64,000 nt of DNA, from the NCBI RefSeq assembly GCF_014596575.1, contig NZ_NASZ01000005.1:62001-126000 (forward strand). Reading direction: 5' to 3'. The stretch comes from Flavobacterium pokkalii. Lineage in GTDB: Bacteria > Bacteroidota > Bacteroidia > Flavobacteriales > Flavobacteriaceae. A program made the position numbers and the translations under genes. The notes below the pieces were generated by a model. It searched no databases, was not told the DNA's origin, and saw nothing but the letters and a program-made list of their open reading frames with translations. Shown here piece after piece: positions 53,973-62,409 of the stretch. How positions within the stretch are numbered: position 1 is the stretch's first letter; every line of letters starts with the position of its first letter.

Positions 53973-55547
53973 TTACATTTTACTCGCTTTTCTTTTTTTC
54001 CAAAAATACTCACCGACAAAGAAAGCGGCTAATAAAATTAAGAAAATCTTGAAATAAGATTGTGGCTGACCTTCGCCGCTAACAGTTGTAAATACTCTGT
54101 TCCAGCGTACTTTGTTCCAGCCTTTAGCGTTAGTATCCCAACTCATCCAGATAAAAACCGGCTTTCCTACAATGTGATCTTCCGGTACATATCCCCAATA
54201 ACGACTGTCTTCGGAATTATGACGGTTGTCTCCCATCATCCAGTAATAATTTTGTTTAAAAGTATAGCTGTTTACTATTTTTCCGTTCAGTCTGATTTCG
54301 TTTCCGGTTACTTTTAAATCGTTTTTATTGCCGTTATCGTCTTTTTCATAAGTTGTAATAATTCTTTCGTAAAACGGCAGGCTTTCCAAGTTAAGAGGAA
54401 CTGTTTTTCCTTTTTCAGGAATGTAAATTGGGCCGTAATTGTCAATATTCCATTTATTGATTTGTGGGAAAACACCTTGTCCAATTCCTCTGCTTATTTG
54501 TCTTTTTACAGAAGTAATACCTGCTGTGTTTTTTAATCTTTCTGCACTAGCAGCAGTTAATGCACTAAAATATAGAGTATCTTTAAATTCGTTTATTCCT
54601 ACACGATCAGTAACATCCATTTCTTTTAATAGATTTTCAAAGTTTACTGGAGGATTTTTAGTGTCAATTCCTACTGTGTAAGAAAACTGAGGTTTAGCAC
54701 GTTCTGGAAGTTCTAAAGCTTTTCCGTTAATGTGAACAATTCCTTCTTTAATGGATAAACTATCTCCCGGAATCCCCACGCATCTCTTTACGTAATTAGA
54801 CTCTTTGTCAATCGGTTTGATAACTCCTGGAGATCCTTTAGGTTCAAAGAAATAATGTACCGTATCTACAGGCCAGTTGAAAACAACAATGTCGGTGCGT
54901 TTTATTTTGTCTTCAATTCCGGGTAATCTAAAGTAAGGCAATTGAGGCCAATTTAAATAGGATTTTCTTTTAGTCATTGGAATCGAGTCGTGAACCATCG
55001 GTAAAGCAACTGTAGTCATCGGAACTCGGGCTCCGTAATTCACTTTGCTAACAAAAAGGAAATCACCAACTAACAATGATTTTTCCAAAGATGGAGTTGG
55101 AATAGTATAAGGTTGTACAAAGTAAGTATGCACAAAAGTAGCTACAATGATGGCAAATAACAAAGAACTAACCGTGTCTGCTGTTTTATTCGCCGGATGT
55201 AAACTTCTTTCGGCGTTGTATTCTAATTTTTGCGTGTAATTAACGTAGTAGATATACAATCCGCAAGTTACAATTCCTAAAAAGGTATCTAATTGAGAGC
55301 GTTTCCCAAAAGTTCTTAAGGTTTCGACCCAAATCACCGGAAACATAATCAAATTGATAATTGGGATAAAAAGTAATAAAGTCCACCAAGTTGGCCGACT
55401 AATAATTTTCATTAGGACAATAGCATTATATACCGGTATTGCAGCTTCCCATTTTTTTCTTCCGGCTGCTTCATATAGTTTCCAAGTTCCTAAAAAATGA
55501 ATAACTTGAACTAAAAGGAAGAATACAAACCATTGATATAGTGTCAT
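53973..55547 (-). CDS. lepB: Signal peptidase I, long Bacteroidetes form
   Basis: Removes signal peptides from exported proteins. 524 residues, nearly twice the usual size. The N-terminal 110 residues are a separate membrane module (DUF5684-like: AAGRKKWEAAIPVYNAIVLM). The S26 domain has Ser153 in PTPSLEKSLLVGDFLF, Lys254 in YVKRCVGIPGD, and GDNRHNSEDSRYWGYVPEDH at the end; a large insert (about 265-415) lies between. A single C-terminal helix closes the protein. 35 bases after dapB. Confidence 0.95.
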   Translation of the reverse strand: MTLYQWFVFFLLVQVIHFLGTWKLYEAAGRKKWEAAIPVYNAIVLMKIISRPTWWTLLLFIPIINLIMFPVIWVETLRTFGKRSQLDTFLGIVTCGLYIYYVNYTQKLEYNAERSLHPANKTADTVSSLLFAIIVATFVHTYFVQPYTIPTPSLEKSLLVGDFLFVSKVNYGARVPMTTVALPMVHDSIPMTKRKSYLNWPQLPYFRLPGIEDKIKRTDIVVFNWPVDTVHYFFEPKGSPGVIKPIDKESNYVKRCVGIPGDSLSIKEGIVHINGKALELPERAKPQFSYTVGIDTKNPPVNFENLLKEMDVTDRVGINEFKDTLYFSALTAASAERLKNTAGITSVKRQISRGIGQGVFPQINKWNIDNYGPIYIPEKGKTVPLNLESLPFYERIITTYEKDDNGNKNDLKVTGNEIRLNGKIVNSYTFKQNYYWMMGDNRHNSEDSRYWGYVPEDHIVGKPVFIWMSWDTNAKGWNKVRWNRVFTTVSGEGQPQSYFKIFLILLAAFFVGEYFWKKRKASKM

Positions 55548-55582
55548 AGTTCTTTTGAATTAAAAAGTTAATTGTTTTTTGA

Positions 55583-56281
55583 TTATAGTCCTAAAACGTC
55601 TCTCATACTAAAAATACCGTGTTTTCCGGCAAGCCATTCGGCAGCGATTACAGCGCCAAGAGCAAATCCTTCACGATTGTGAGCGGTATGTTTAATTTCG
55701 ATACTGTCAATTCCTGAGTCGTAAGTTACCGTGTGCGTTCCAGGAACTTCACCTGTTCTGACAGCTTCAATATGAATTTCGTTTTCTTTGGCGTTTTCCA
55801 ATGTCCATTTGTCGTAATTGCTGTTTTCAATAACGCCCTGAGCTAATGAAATAGCAGTTCCGCTTGGTGCATCAAGCTTATGGATGTGGTGGATTTCTTC
55901 CATTGAAACTTTGTATCCTTCAATGTTTGACATGATTTTGGCTAAATATTCGTTTAAACCAAAAAATAAATTTACGCCTAAGCTAAAGTTAGAACTCGAA
56001 ATAAAACCACCATTTTTTTCTTTGCATAAAGCAATCATTTCGTCATAACGATCCAGCCATCCGGTAGTTCCGGAAACAACAGGAACGTTGTTGTTAAAAC
56101 AGGCAGAAATATTTTCAACAGCGGCCATAGGAACACTGAAATCAATGGCTACATCGGCAGTCGAAAGTCCGTCGAAAGTATTGAATTCGTCTTTTTTCAG
56201 GACAATTTCATGACCTCTTTCCAGAGCAATTCTTTCAATTACCTGTCCCATTTTTCCGTATCCTAAAAGTGCTATTTTCAT
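55583..56281 (-). CDS. dapB: 4-hydroxy-tetrahydrodipicolinate reductase
   Basis: NAD(P)H-dependent step of lysine/diaminopimelate synthesis. 232 residues. The Rossmann start is IALLGYGKMGQVIE; SGTTGW and the catalytic EIHHIHKLDAPSGTA are conserved, as is HTAHNREGFALGA. Slightly short for the family but complete. In the minus-strand housekeeping run. Confidence 0.96.
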   Translation of the reverse strand: MKIALLGYGKMGQVIERIALERGHEIVLKKDEFNTFDGLSTADVAIDFSVPMAAVENISACFNNNVPVVSGTTGWLDRYDEMIALCKEKNGGFISSSNFSLGVNLFFGLNEYLAKIMSNIEGYKVSMEEIHHIHKLDAPSGTAISLAQGVIENSNYDKWTLENAKENEIHIEAVRTGEVPGTHTVTYDSGIDSIEIKHTAHNREGFALGAVIAAEWLAGKHGIFSMRDVLGL

Positions 56282-56335
56282 TTGTGTTTTATTTTTAAAT
56301 TAAAAGAGTTCTTTCTAAAACTCCATTGTTTTTTG

Positions 56336-56896
56336 TTAAAAGTCGTATGTCAGGCTTACGCCAACATTGGTTTTGTAATTCAGATTGTTTTGGTAAAGAG
56401 TAGGGCGAATGGATAAGCGCTCGTCTACATTGAACTGTTTCAGAGCCGCATCAACATTGGCATCGATGATGTTTAAAACATAAAAACCTACGATAAACAA
56501 AGTGGAATAATCCCGATTACGCTGATAAAATTTTTGTGCAGCAATCAAACGGCTGTCGTCCAAATAGGTAAAATCGTCATCGTTGTATCCTTCCAGTCTT
56601 CGTTTGTACGCATCTCTGAATTGATGGTATTTTTTATTACTGTCTATGTAAAAATAAAGACTGGTTCCTATGGCACCATAAACCAAAGGAATTTTCCAGT
56701 ATCTCTTATTGTATGCCTGACCTAAACCCGGAATAACAGCCGAATAAAAAGCGGCTTTTGCCGGAGTTAACGGGTCGATGTCTATAGATTTTACAGTGTC
56801 TTTTGCTGTTACAACAGTTTGAGTCGTTTTTTGTGACCACCCGCTAGTATTGCAAAAAAGAATAAGAAATAGTGCTATGGAAATACTCTTGTTCAC
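56336..56896 (-). CDS. DUF5683 family exported protein
   Basis: A 186-residue protein starting at GTG 56896, which shares its G with the parB TAG stop. Signal peptide MNKSISIALFLILFCNTSGW, then PAKAAFYSAVIPGLGQAYNKRYWKIPLVYGAIG with two hydrophobic segments, typical of DUF5683, and a C-terminus ending GVSLTYDF like an outer-membrane strand. Function unknown. Conserved neighbour of parAB in flavobacteria from general knowledge. Confidence 0.88.
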   Translation of the reverse strand: MNKSISIALFLILFCNTSGWSQKTTQTVVTAKDTVKSIDIDPLTPAKAAFYSAVIPGLGQAYNKRYWKIPLVYGAIGTSLYFYIDSNKKYHQFRDAYKRRLEGYNDDDFTYLDDSRLIAAQKFYQRNRDYSTLFIVGFYVLNIIDANVDAALKQFNVDERLSIRPTLYQNNLNYKTNVGVSLTYDF

Positions 56897-57795
56897 TATT
56901 TCGTAATTAATTCAATTATGCGATTAAAATCATCTTCCGACTGGAACGGAATGGTAATTTTTCCTTTTCCGTTATTGGCTACTTTTATATCTACTTTGTT
57001 GCCAAAATAAGAATTAAAAAGTCTTTTTTGACTTTCGTCGATGTCAAACGAAGCCGCTTTAACTTTTGCAGCCGGTTTTGGTTTCAAACTTTCGTGATAA
57101 TTTTTTACCAAAGCTTCGGTGTCACGAACCGAGAGATTCTGACTTACAATTTTTTGATAAATATCGGTTTGAGCGTCTAAATCTTCAATGTTGATAATGG
57201 CTCTTCCGTGTCCCATGCTGATAAAACCGTCACGAATACCCGTTTGGATAATCGGATCCAGTTTTAATAAACGCAAATAATTGGCAATAGTAGAACGTTT
57301 TTTTCCTACGCGATCACTCATTTGCTCCTGAGTTAATTGGATTTCATCCATTAAACGTTGGTACGAAAGCGCAATTTCAATCGGGTCTAAGTCATGACGT
57401 TGGATATTTTCCACCAAAGCCATAACCAAAGATTCGTTGTCATTGGCAATTCGGATGTAAGCAGGAACGGTAGTTAGTCCGACTAATTTAGAAGCACGCA
57501 AACGGCGTTCTCCCGAAATTAACTGGTATTTATTGAAATCTAATTTTCGAACGGTAATTGGTTGAATCACTCCTAATTCTTTGATAGAAGTAGCGAGTTC
57601 ATTTAAAGATTCTTCGTTAAAATTACTTCGGGGCTGAAAAGGGTTTATTTCAATAGCTTCAATTTCAAGCTCAATGATATTTCCAACAACTTTGTCAGCA
57701 TTTTTGTCCTCAACCGATTTGATGTCATTATCCGGATCTTTCAATAAGGCAGATAATCCACGTCCTAAGGCTTGTTTTTTTATTGCTTTTGTCAT
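56896..57795 (-). CDS. parB: Chromosome partitioning protein ParB
   Basis: A 299-residue CTP-dependent DNA clamp that marks the origin region. Start KQALGRGLSALL; ParB/Sulfiredoxin domain with NPFQPRSNFNEESLNELA and ISGERRLRASKLVG; helix-turn-helix around LTQEQMSDRVGKKRSTIANYLRL; dimerisation C-terminus. 5 bases after parA. No obvious parS palindrome was found nearby by eye. Confidence 0.96.
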   Translation of the reverse strand: MTKAIKKQALGRGLSALLKDPDNDIKSVEDKNADKVVGNIIELEIEAIEINPFQPRSNFNEESLNELATSIKELGVIQPITVRKLDFNKYQLISGERRLRASKLVGLTTVPAYIRIANDNESLVMALVENIQRHDLDPIEIALSYQRLMDEIQLTQEQMSDRVGKKRSTIANYLRLLKLDPIIQTGIRDGFISMGHGRAIINIEDLDAQTDIYQKIVSQNLSVRDTEALVKNYHESLKPKPAAKVKAASFDIDESQKRLFNSYFGNKVDIKVANNGKGKITIPFQSEDDFNRIIELITK

Positions 57796-57800
57796 AAAAA

Positions 57801-58568
57801 TTATTGGATATTTTTCTTTATAATTTCCTGAGCCAGATGCAAATAGTTAGTGGCTCCTTTGCTGGTGGCGTCATAATTAATGATGCTTTCACCAAAACTT
57901 GGCGCTTCACTCAACTTCACGTTTCTCTGGATAATCGTTTCAAAAACCATGTCGTTGAAATGCTTTTGAACCTCTTCAACTACCTGATTAGACAAGCGTA
58001 ATCTGGAATCGTACATCGTTAATAGCAAACCTTCGATGTCTAATTCCGGATTATGGATTTTTTGAATGCTTTTTATGGTATTCAAAAGTTTACCAAGTCC
58101 TTCTAGTGCAAAATATTCACATTGAATAGGAATAACAACCGAATCGGCAGCTGTTAAAGCGTTTAGTGTTAATAGTCCTAAAGAAGGAGCACAGTCGATA
58201 ATGATATAGTCATAATCGTCTTTAACGCTTTCTAAGGCTTTTTTAAGCATGTATTCTCTGTTTTCCTTGTCTACCAATTCGATTTCGATAGCCACAAGGT
58301 CAATGTGAGCCGGAATAACATCCACATTGGGAGCCGAACATTGTACCACGGCTTCCTTAGGAGTATTGCTGTGTTCTAAAATTTGGTAAGTACCAATTTC
58401 TACACTTTCTACATCAATACCTAATCCGGAGCTGGCATTTGCCTGAGGATCAGCATCTATTAATAATACTTTCTTTTCTAAAACACCTAGTGAGGCAGCA
58501 AGATTTACCGATGAGGTTGTCTTTCCAACGCCTCCTTTTTGATTAGCAATCGCAATGATTTTGCCCAT
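57801..58568 (-). CDS. parA: Chromosome partitioning ATPase ParA
   Basis: A 255-residue deviant Walker ATPase: KGGVGKTTSS (11-20), DADPQANASSGLG, YIIIDCAPSLGLLTLNAL. It works with ParB to separate origins. First gene of the parA-parB-DUF5683-dapB-lepB-wbqC run. Confidence 0.96.
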   Translation of the reverse strand: MGKIIAIANQKGGVGKTTSSVNLAASLGVLEKKVLLIDADPQANASSGLGIDVESVEIGTYQILEHSNTPKEAVVQCSAPNVDVIPAHIDLVAIEIELVDKENREYMLKKALESVKDDYDYIIIDCAPSLGLLTLNALTAADSVVIPIQCEYFALEGLGKLLNTIKSIQKIHNPELDIEGLLLTMYDSRLRLSNQVVEEVQKHFNDMVFETIIQRNVKLSEAPSFGESIINYDATSKGATNYLHLAQEIIKKNIQ

Positions 58569-58727
58569 TTATCTTCTATAATTTTGAACGGTAAAAATAC
58601 AATTTATTATTGTTTCTGAAAATCTATTTTGTTAACAATTGTTAAAGGGATAATTGTATTCTTTCAAGAAATCCGGCTTTGATTTTTTGGTTAGATTTTG
58701 ATGAACTTAATTTTTTTAAAATTTTAG

Positions 58728-58757
58728 TTGCAAAAGAGAAAAAGAGTTGTATCTTTG
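58728..58757 (+). promoter_or_regulatory. Promoter of tRNA-Pro
   Basis: TTG (58728-58730), exactly 19 bases, then TATCTTTG (58750-58757), the ideal Bacteroidetes promoter; the tRNA starts 11 bases later. The same bases 58749-58758 read GTATCTTTGC, matching the GTANNTTTGC core used by CTnDOT-type integrases. Confidence 0.85.
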
Positions 58758-58767
58758 CAGCCGCTTT

Positions 58768-58842
58768 CGGGGTGTAGCGTAGCCCGGTTATCGCGCCTGC
58801 TTTGGGAGCAGGAGGCCGCAGGTTCGAATCCTGCCACCCCGA
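58768..58842 (+). tRNA. tRNA-Pro (anticodon TGG)
   Basis: 75 bases. Acceptor stem CGGGGTG / CACCCCG plus discriminator A; anticodon stem CCTGC / GCAGG with loop TTTGGGA, anticodon TGG; T arm CAGGTTCGAATCCTG. CCA is not encoded. An ideal promoter and terminator frame it. Confidence 0.97.
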
Positions 58843-58865
58843 CATTATGCTTTTTAAAAGCAGTC

Positions 58866-58903
58866 AAAACCCCTTAAATCGTATGATTTAAGGGGTTTTT
58901 CTA
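58866..58903 (+). terminator. Terminator of tRNA-Pro
   Basis: Perfect 15-bp stem AAAACCCCTTAAATC / GATTTAAGGGGTTTT with loop GTAT and trailing T, 24 bases after the tRNA. Confidence 0.9.
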
Positions 58904-59142
58904 TTTATTTGACTCCAAAATGTTCAAGTTGTATCAAATAAAATGAGACCTATTCGGCTACCCTTTTTGTTTTCCTAAATTTAGGTCCCTTTTAAAGGGA
59001 TGACATCTTCTAATTCAGTCAGTTTTTTTGTTTGGTATTTTTAAATTCTTGGGGTAATCGAATCTATTTATTGACATAATAGTATCTCCAATATAATTTG
59101 AATTTACCAGAAAAGAGATGTTAGATATTAAATTTTGGAAAT

Positions 59143-60390
59143 ATGAAAACAATGAACAACACATTTGGGGTATTATTTTATCTTAAAGTACAGAAGGTTT
59201 CTTCGCAGGGTAAAATGCCAATTTGCGCAAGGATAACGGTAAATGGTAAGCGTACAGAAATATCAGTAAAGCGCTCAGTAACGGCATCAGAATGGGATAG
59301 TAAGAAAGGGATGCCAAGGGGAAGTAGAAAGGAAATCGCTGAGCTTAGTATGTTTCTTAATCAATTCAAGGCGAAAATTATAAGTATATATCAACAGATG
59401 CTGCTTGCAGATGTTGTAATAGATGGCTCTGCAATTCGAGAAAAAATGTTGGGTACAGGAAAATTAGCTCCAACATTGCTAACACTTATCGAACATCATA
59501 ATGAGCAACAGATCCATAAATTGGCTCAGGGTACTATGAAAAATTACTATACAACCCAAAGATATATTAAAAAGTTTCTTATGGAGAAGTACTACAGGGG
59601 AGATATCATTCTTTCTGAATTGACCTATAGATTCATATTAGATTTTGAGAGTTATTTATTTAATCATGTCCCGAAAGACCATCAAAAGCCTTTAAATAAT
59701 AATGGGATTATGAAACATATTGAAAGACTGCGTAAAATGATAAATATGGCCGTATTGTTGGATTGGTTACCCAAAGATCCGTTTTCAAGCTTCAAAAAAC
59801 ATTTTGATAAAGTGGAGCGACAATGCCTGAACAATCGAGAACTCGCAGGATTAGAAAATAAACATTTTGACATCGAACGTTTGAGACATGTTAGGGATAT
59901 GTTTTTATTCAGTTGTTATACAGGACTTGCTTATATTGACCTTGCTGAACTAACACCAAATAATATTGTTACTGGTGCTGATGGAGAGCTTTGGATATCT
60001 ACAAGTAGGGTAAAGACTGATACTGGAGTGCGTGTACCTCTATTACCGCAGGCGATTGACTTAATGGAAAAATATAGAGATGATCCAAGGGCGTTAAATA
60101 ACGGAACCGTTTTTCCTGTAATTTCAAACCAGAGGATGAACGGCTACCTGAAAGAAATTGCAGATCTTTGTGGAATAACAAAAACTTTGACATACCATAT
60201 CGCGCGTCACACCTTTGCAACGACTATTACGTTGAGCAACGGTGTGCCGATTGAGAGCGTATCTAAAATGTTGGGACATACAAGTATCCGTACCACTCAG
60301 ATCTATGCGAAGGTAATAGAACGCAAACTTAGTGAAGATATGCGTAATCTTAAACAGCGAATATCTTCCAGTAACTTGCAAGACAAATAA
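59143..60390 (+). CDS. Tyrosine recombinase/integrase, Bacteroidetes IntDOT-like
   Basis: A 415-residue site-specific recombinase. N-terminal arm-binding domain (about 8-95: FYLKVQKVSSQGKMPICARI), SAM-like core-binding domain (about 115-225), catalytic domain (about 225-405). His352 and Arg355 in HIARHTFA, His379 in LGHTSIRTT and nucleophile Tyr388 in IYAKV are present. The first Arg of the usual RHRY set is replaced by Ala in CYTGLAYIDL, a known trait of IntDOT relatives. It lies 300 bases past tRNA-Pro. No conjugation genes follow in the window. Confidence 0.93.
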   Translation: MKTMNNTFGVLFYLKVQKVSSQGKMPICARITVNGKRTEISVKRSVTASEWDSKKGMPRGSRKEIAELSMFLNQFKAKIISIYQQMLLADVVIDGSAIREKMLGTGKLAPTLLTLIEHHNEQQIHKLAQGTMKNYYTTQRYIKKFLMEKYYRGDIILSELTYRFILDFESYLFNHVPKDHQKPLNNNGIMKHIERLRKMINMAVLLDWLPKDPFSSFKKHFDKVERQCLNNRELAGLENKHFDIERLRHVRDMFLFSCYTGLAYIDLAELTPNNIVTGADGELWISTSRVKTDTGVRVPLLPQAIDLMEKYRDDPRALNNGTVFPVISNQRMNGYLKEIADLCGITKTLTYHIARHTFATTITLSNGVPIESVSKMLGHTSIRTTQIYAKVIERKLSEDMRNLKQRISSSNLQDK

Positions 60391-60419
60391 AAGCGACATA
60401 TAGAAATTTTGACATATAC

Positions 60420-60447
60420 AAGGTGGTTATTTAAGACCACCTTTTAC
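60420..60447 (+). terminator. Terminator of the integrase gene
   Basis: Stem AAGGTGGT / ACCACCTT with an 8-base loop and a T-rich tail, about 30 bases past the stop. Confidence 0.8.
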
Positions 60448-60650
60448 TTTTAGTTGACTTAATCCTCAATTATTTTATTCTTGTTAGCTAACTATGGTGA
60501 AAAATATTTTGGTAGTAAATGAGAGTCAAAGTTAGCCAAATGGATCCAATTATATTTGTTCAGGACTGTAGTGGCTTACTTTGCATGTCTAATTATAAAC
60601 TACCTGATTAATAGGTTCAGATGGTATAAGCTAATAAAAATATCAGAATT

Positions 60651-60929
60651 ATGAACGTGGATCTAATTACAAAGGATGACCTTGAAAAATTTAAAAAAGA
60701 ATTGTTGGAAGAAATTCGCAGATACCAGCAGTATCCTCGTAAGCAAGGTCAGGAAGCCCGTGTTTGGCTAAAAAGCTATGAAGTTCGTAAACTTTTAAAT
60801 ATTTCAGCAGGAACTCTTCAGAATCTTCGATTGAATGGTACTCTTCCTTATAATAAAATAGGAGGACTTATGTACTACCGTTATGAGGATATTCAAAAAT
60901 TGATGGATGGAACTAGAAGTGTTAAGTGA
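60651..60929 (+). CDS. Excisionase-like helix-turn-helix protein
   Basis: A 92-residue protein. Residues 38-88 form a MerR/HTH_17-type domain (WLKSYEVRKLLNISAGTLQN, then LRLNGTLPYNKIGGLMYYRYEDIQKLM). The N-terminal helix (DLEKFKKELLEEIRRYQQ) is charged. This type accompanies Bacteroidetes mobile elements as an excision factor or regulator. 260 bases after the integrase, same strand. Confidence 0.85.
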   Translation: MNVDLITKDDLEKFKKELLEEIRRYQQYPRKQGQEARVWLKSYEVRKLLNISAGTLQNLRLNGTLPYNKIGGLMYYRYEDIQKLMDGTRSVK

Positions 60930-60965
60930 AATCCATGAGAAGAAAATTAAGTATAAGTGAATTTG

Positions 60966-60981
60966 TGTGATCCTGATCACA
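60966..60981. promoter_or_regulatory. Crp/Fnr-like palindrome TGTGATCCTGATCACA
   Basis: Matches TGTGA-N6-TCACA with 7-bp perfect arms. It is not upstream of any annotated gene: the left gene ends and the right gene also ends toward it. Only the 30-codon frame at 61027 lies downstream. Confidence 0.5.
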
Positions 60982-61220
60982 TTTCCCTCTTTGATGTTAC
61001 TTTAATTTAAAAAGGTATACTATTAAGTGTTTACAACCGAACAAATCTCGAACCATTTTATAGAGGATTTGGAGCAATTAGCGGATATTGATAATAAAGT
61101 TTTGTTCATTCAATTTTAAAGTTTTTTTAATTTATTCTAAAATTTATTAAGTTAAAAAATTAGTATAATTTCCTGATTTTTTGAAAATTGAATTAAAAAT
61201 TTGAAGTTCTGATTTTGAAT

Positions 61221-61265
61221 AAAAAAGCAACCACTGTTAATGGATAAAAATAACAGCAGTTGCTT
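61221..61265 (-). terminator. Terminator of the rhaT gene
   Basis: On the minus strand AAGCAACTGCTGTTA pairs with TAACAGTGGTTGCTT (two G-U pairs), followed by a T-run; it lies 55 bases past the rhaT stop. Confidence 0.8.
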
Positions 61266-61319
61266 CAACTAAAAACTAAACTAATCTAAGTTTTAATATA
61301 GAGTATTTTTTTAAGATTT

Positions 61320-62366
61320 TTATATTGAATTACCAATACCTACCAAAACAATAGAAAGTAGAATTAAAGCAATTCCGTATAAAAAGATGCGGAAGGTTTT
61401 AGCGGTAACACCTGTCCATTCTTTTAGGATTAATCCCCAAACGTTTGCGGTTAAGATGATGGTTGCCATGTGTACAATCCAAGAACTAGCACCGTTACCT
61501 AGTTTACTTTCACCCATTCCATAAAAGAAAAACTGTAAATACCACATGGTTCCTGCTAGACCTGATAACAAAATGTTTCTCACGATAGGTGTTTGCACAT
61601 TGGTATAATCAACAAAGGTTTTGTTACGGAAATTAAGGAACATACACCATATAAAATTGGTTGTCAATCCACCCCAAAGCAAGACAATATACGTAACATT
61701 GTTTTGGAACAAAGGATTGAAACCTTGCGCTACAGCTTCGTCAGCCATGGGTTTCCCTGCTTCGATACCAAAGTTGAAGAATGAACTTAAGATTCCAGAG
61801 ATAATAGCGATAATTAAACCTTTCACCAAATCAAATTCTTGTTTGTCTAATTCACCACCAGATAGATCTTTTTCTTTCATCATTCCTGCTTTACCAGAGA
61901 ATGCAATTCCTAAAAGGCAAACAACAACACCTAATAATACTAATTGTCCACCAGAACTGGCGAGCATATCTGATGAAGTCACCTTTCCATCGGTTGGATT
62001 AAAATTGTAATATATAGGAGGCACCAAAGCACCAAAAGCTGAACAAAAACCTAATACGATAGAGTTCCCTAAAGACATTCCAAGGTAGCGAACACCCAAA
62101 CCATAAGTTAGTCCTCCAATTCCCCAGATTACTCCCATAGAATAGGTAAAGGCTTTTACAGAAAAAACAGTTTCTGAGATGATTTCCATGAAATTAGGGA
62201 CGGTTAAGTAAGCTGCCAATGGAGGTACAATAAGCCATGAAAACAGACCACCAACAATCCAGTAGCTTTCCCAAGCCCATCCTTTCACTCTTTTGAAAGG
62301 CATGTAAAAACTACCCGAAGATATTCCTCCGATAGTATGAAAAATAAGACCTAATAATGCTTGCAT
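61320..62366 (-). CDS. rhaT: L-rhamnose/H+ symporter RhaT family
   Basis: A 348-residue inner-membrane sugar importer with about ten helices. The start LLGLIFHTIGGISSGSFYMPFKRVKGWAWESYW is a RhaT fingerprint, as are LGNSIVLGFCSAFGALVPP and SSFFNFGIEAGKPMADEA. It lies 43 bases after an L-lactate dehydrogenase and near an FGGY kinase, fitting L-rhamnose (or L-fucose) use. Last gene of the visible operon, with a terminator. Confidence 0.93.
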   Translation of the reverse strand: MQALLGLIFHTIGGISSGSFYMPFKRVKGWAWESYWIVGGLFSWLIVPPLAAYLTVPNFMEIISETVFSVKAFTYSMGVIWGIGGLTYGLGVRYLGMSLGNSIVLGFCSAFGALVPPIYYNFNPTDGKVTSSDMLASSGGQLVLLGVVVCLLGIAFSGKAGMMKEKDLSGGELDKQEFDLVKGLIIAIISGILSSFFNFGIEAGKPMADEAVAQGFNPLFQNNVTYIVLLWGGLTTNFIWCMFLNFRNKTFVDYTNVQTPIVRNILLSGLAGTMWYLQFFFYGMGESKLGNGASSWIVHMATIILTANVWGLILKEWTGVTAKTFRIFLYGIALILLSIVLVGIGNSI

Positions 62367-62409
62367 ATTTTTGGTTTTTTAAAATTAATTATGGTTAGAA
62401 ATAGAATAT

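Larger units (their letters stand above)
60930..61319. other. Intergenic region with Crp-like site and a possible gene remnant
   Basis: 390 bases. Holds the palindrome at 60966-60981, a 30-codon open frame at 61027-61119 starting GTG right after a TAA (reads like coding sequence: FTTEQISNHFIEDLEQLADI), A/T-rich sequence, and the rhaT terminator at 61221-61265. It may be the junction between element and chromosome. Confidence 0.45.

Noticed and set aside
56896..58640. parS site near parAB
   Set aside because: No 14-16 bp palindrome resembling the bacterial parS consensus was seen in or around the genes.
58642..58845. 67-codon minus-strand frame over tRNA-Pro
   Set aside because: It is the antisense of the tRNA and flanking A/T-rich DNA, a classic false gene prediction.
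58843..59142. Duplicate of the tRNA-Pro 3' end as an attachment site
   Set aside because: No second copy of the tRNA 3' sequence was found by eye in the window, so integration into the tRNA itself cannot be claimed. The 300-base gap holds only the tRNA terminator and a short palindrome TCCCTTTTAAAGGGA.
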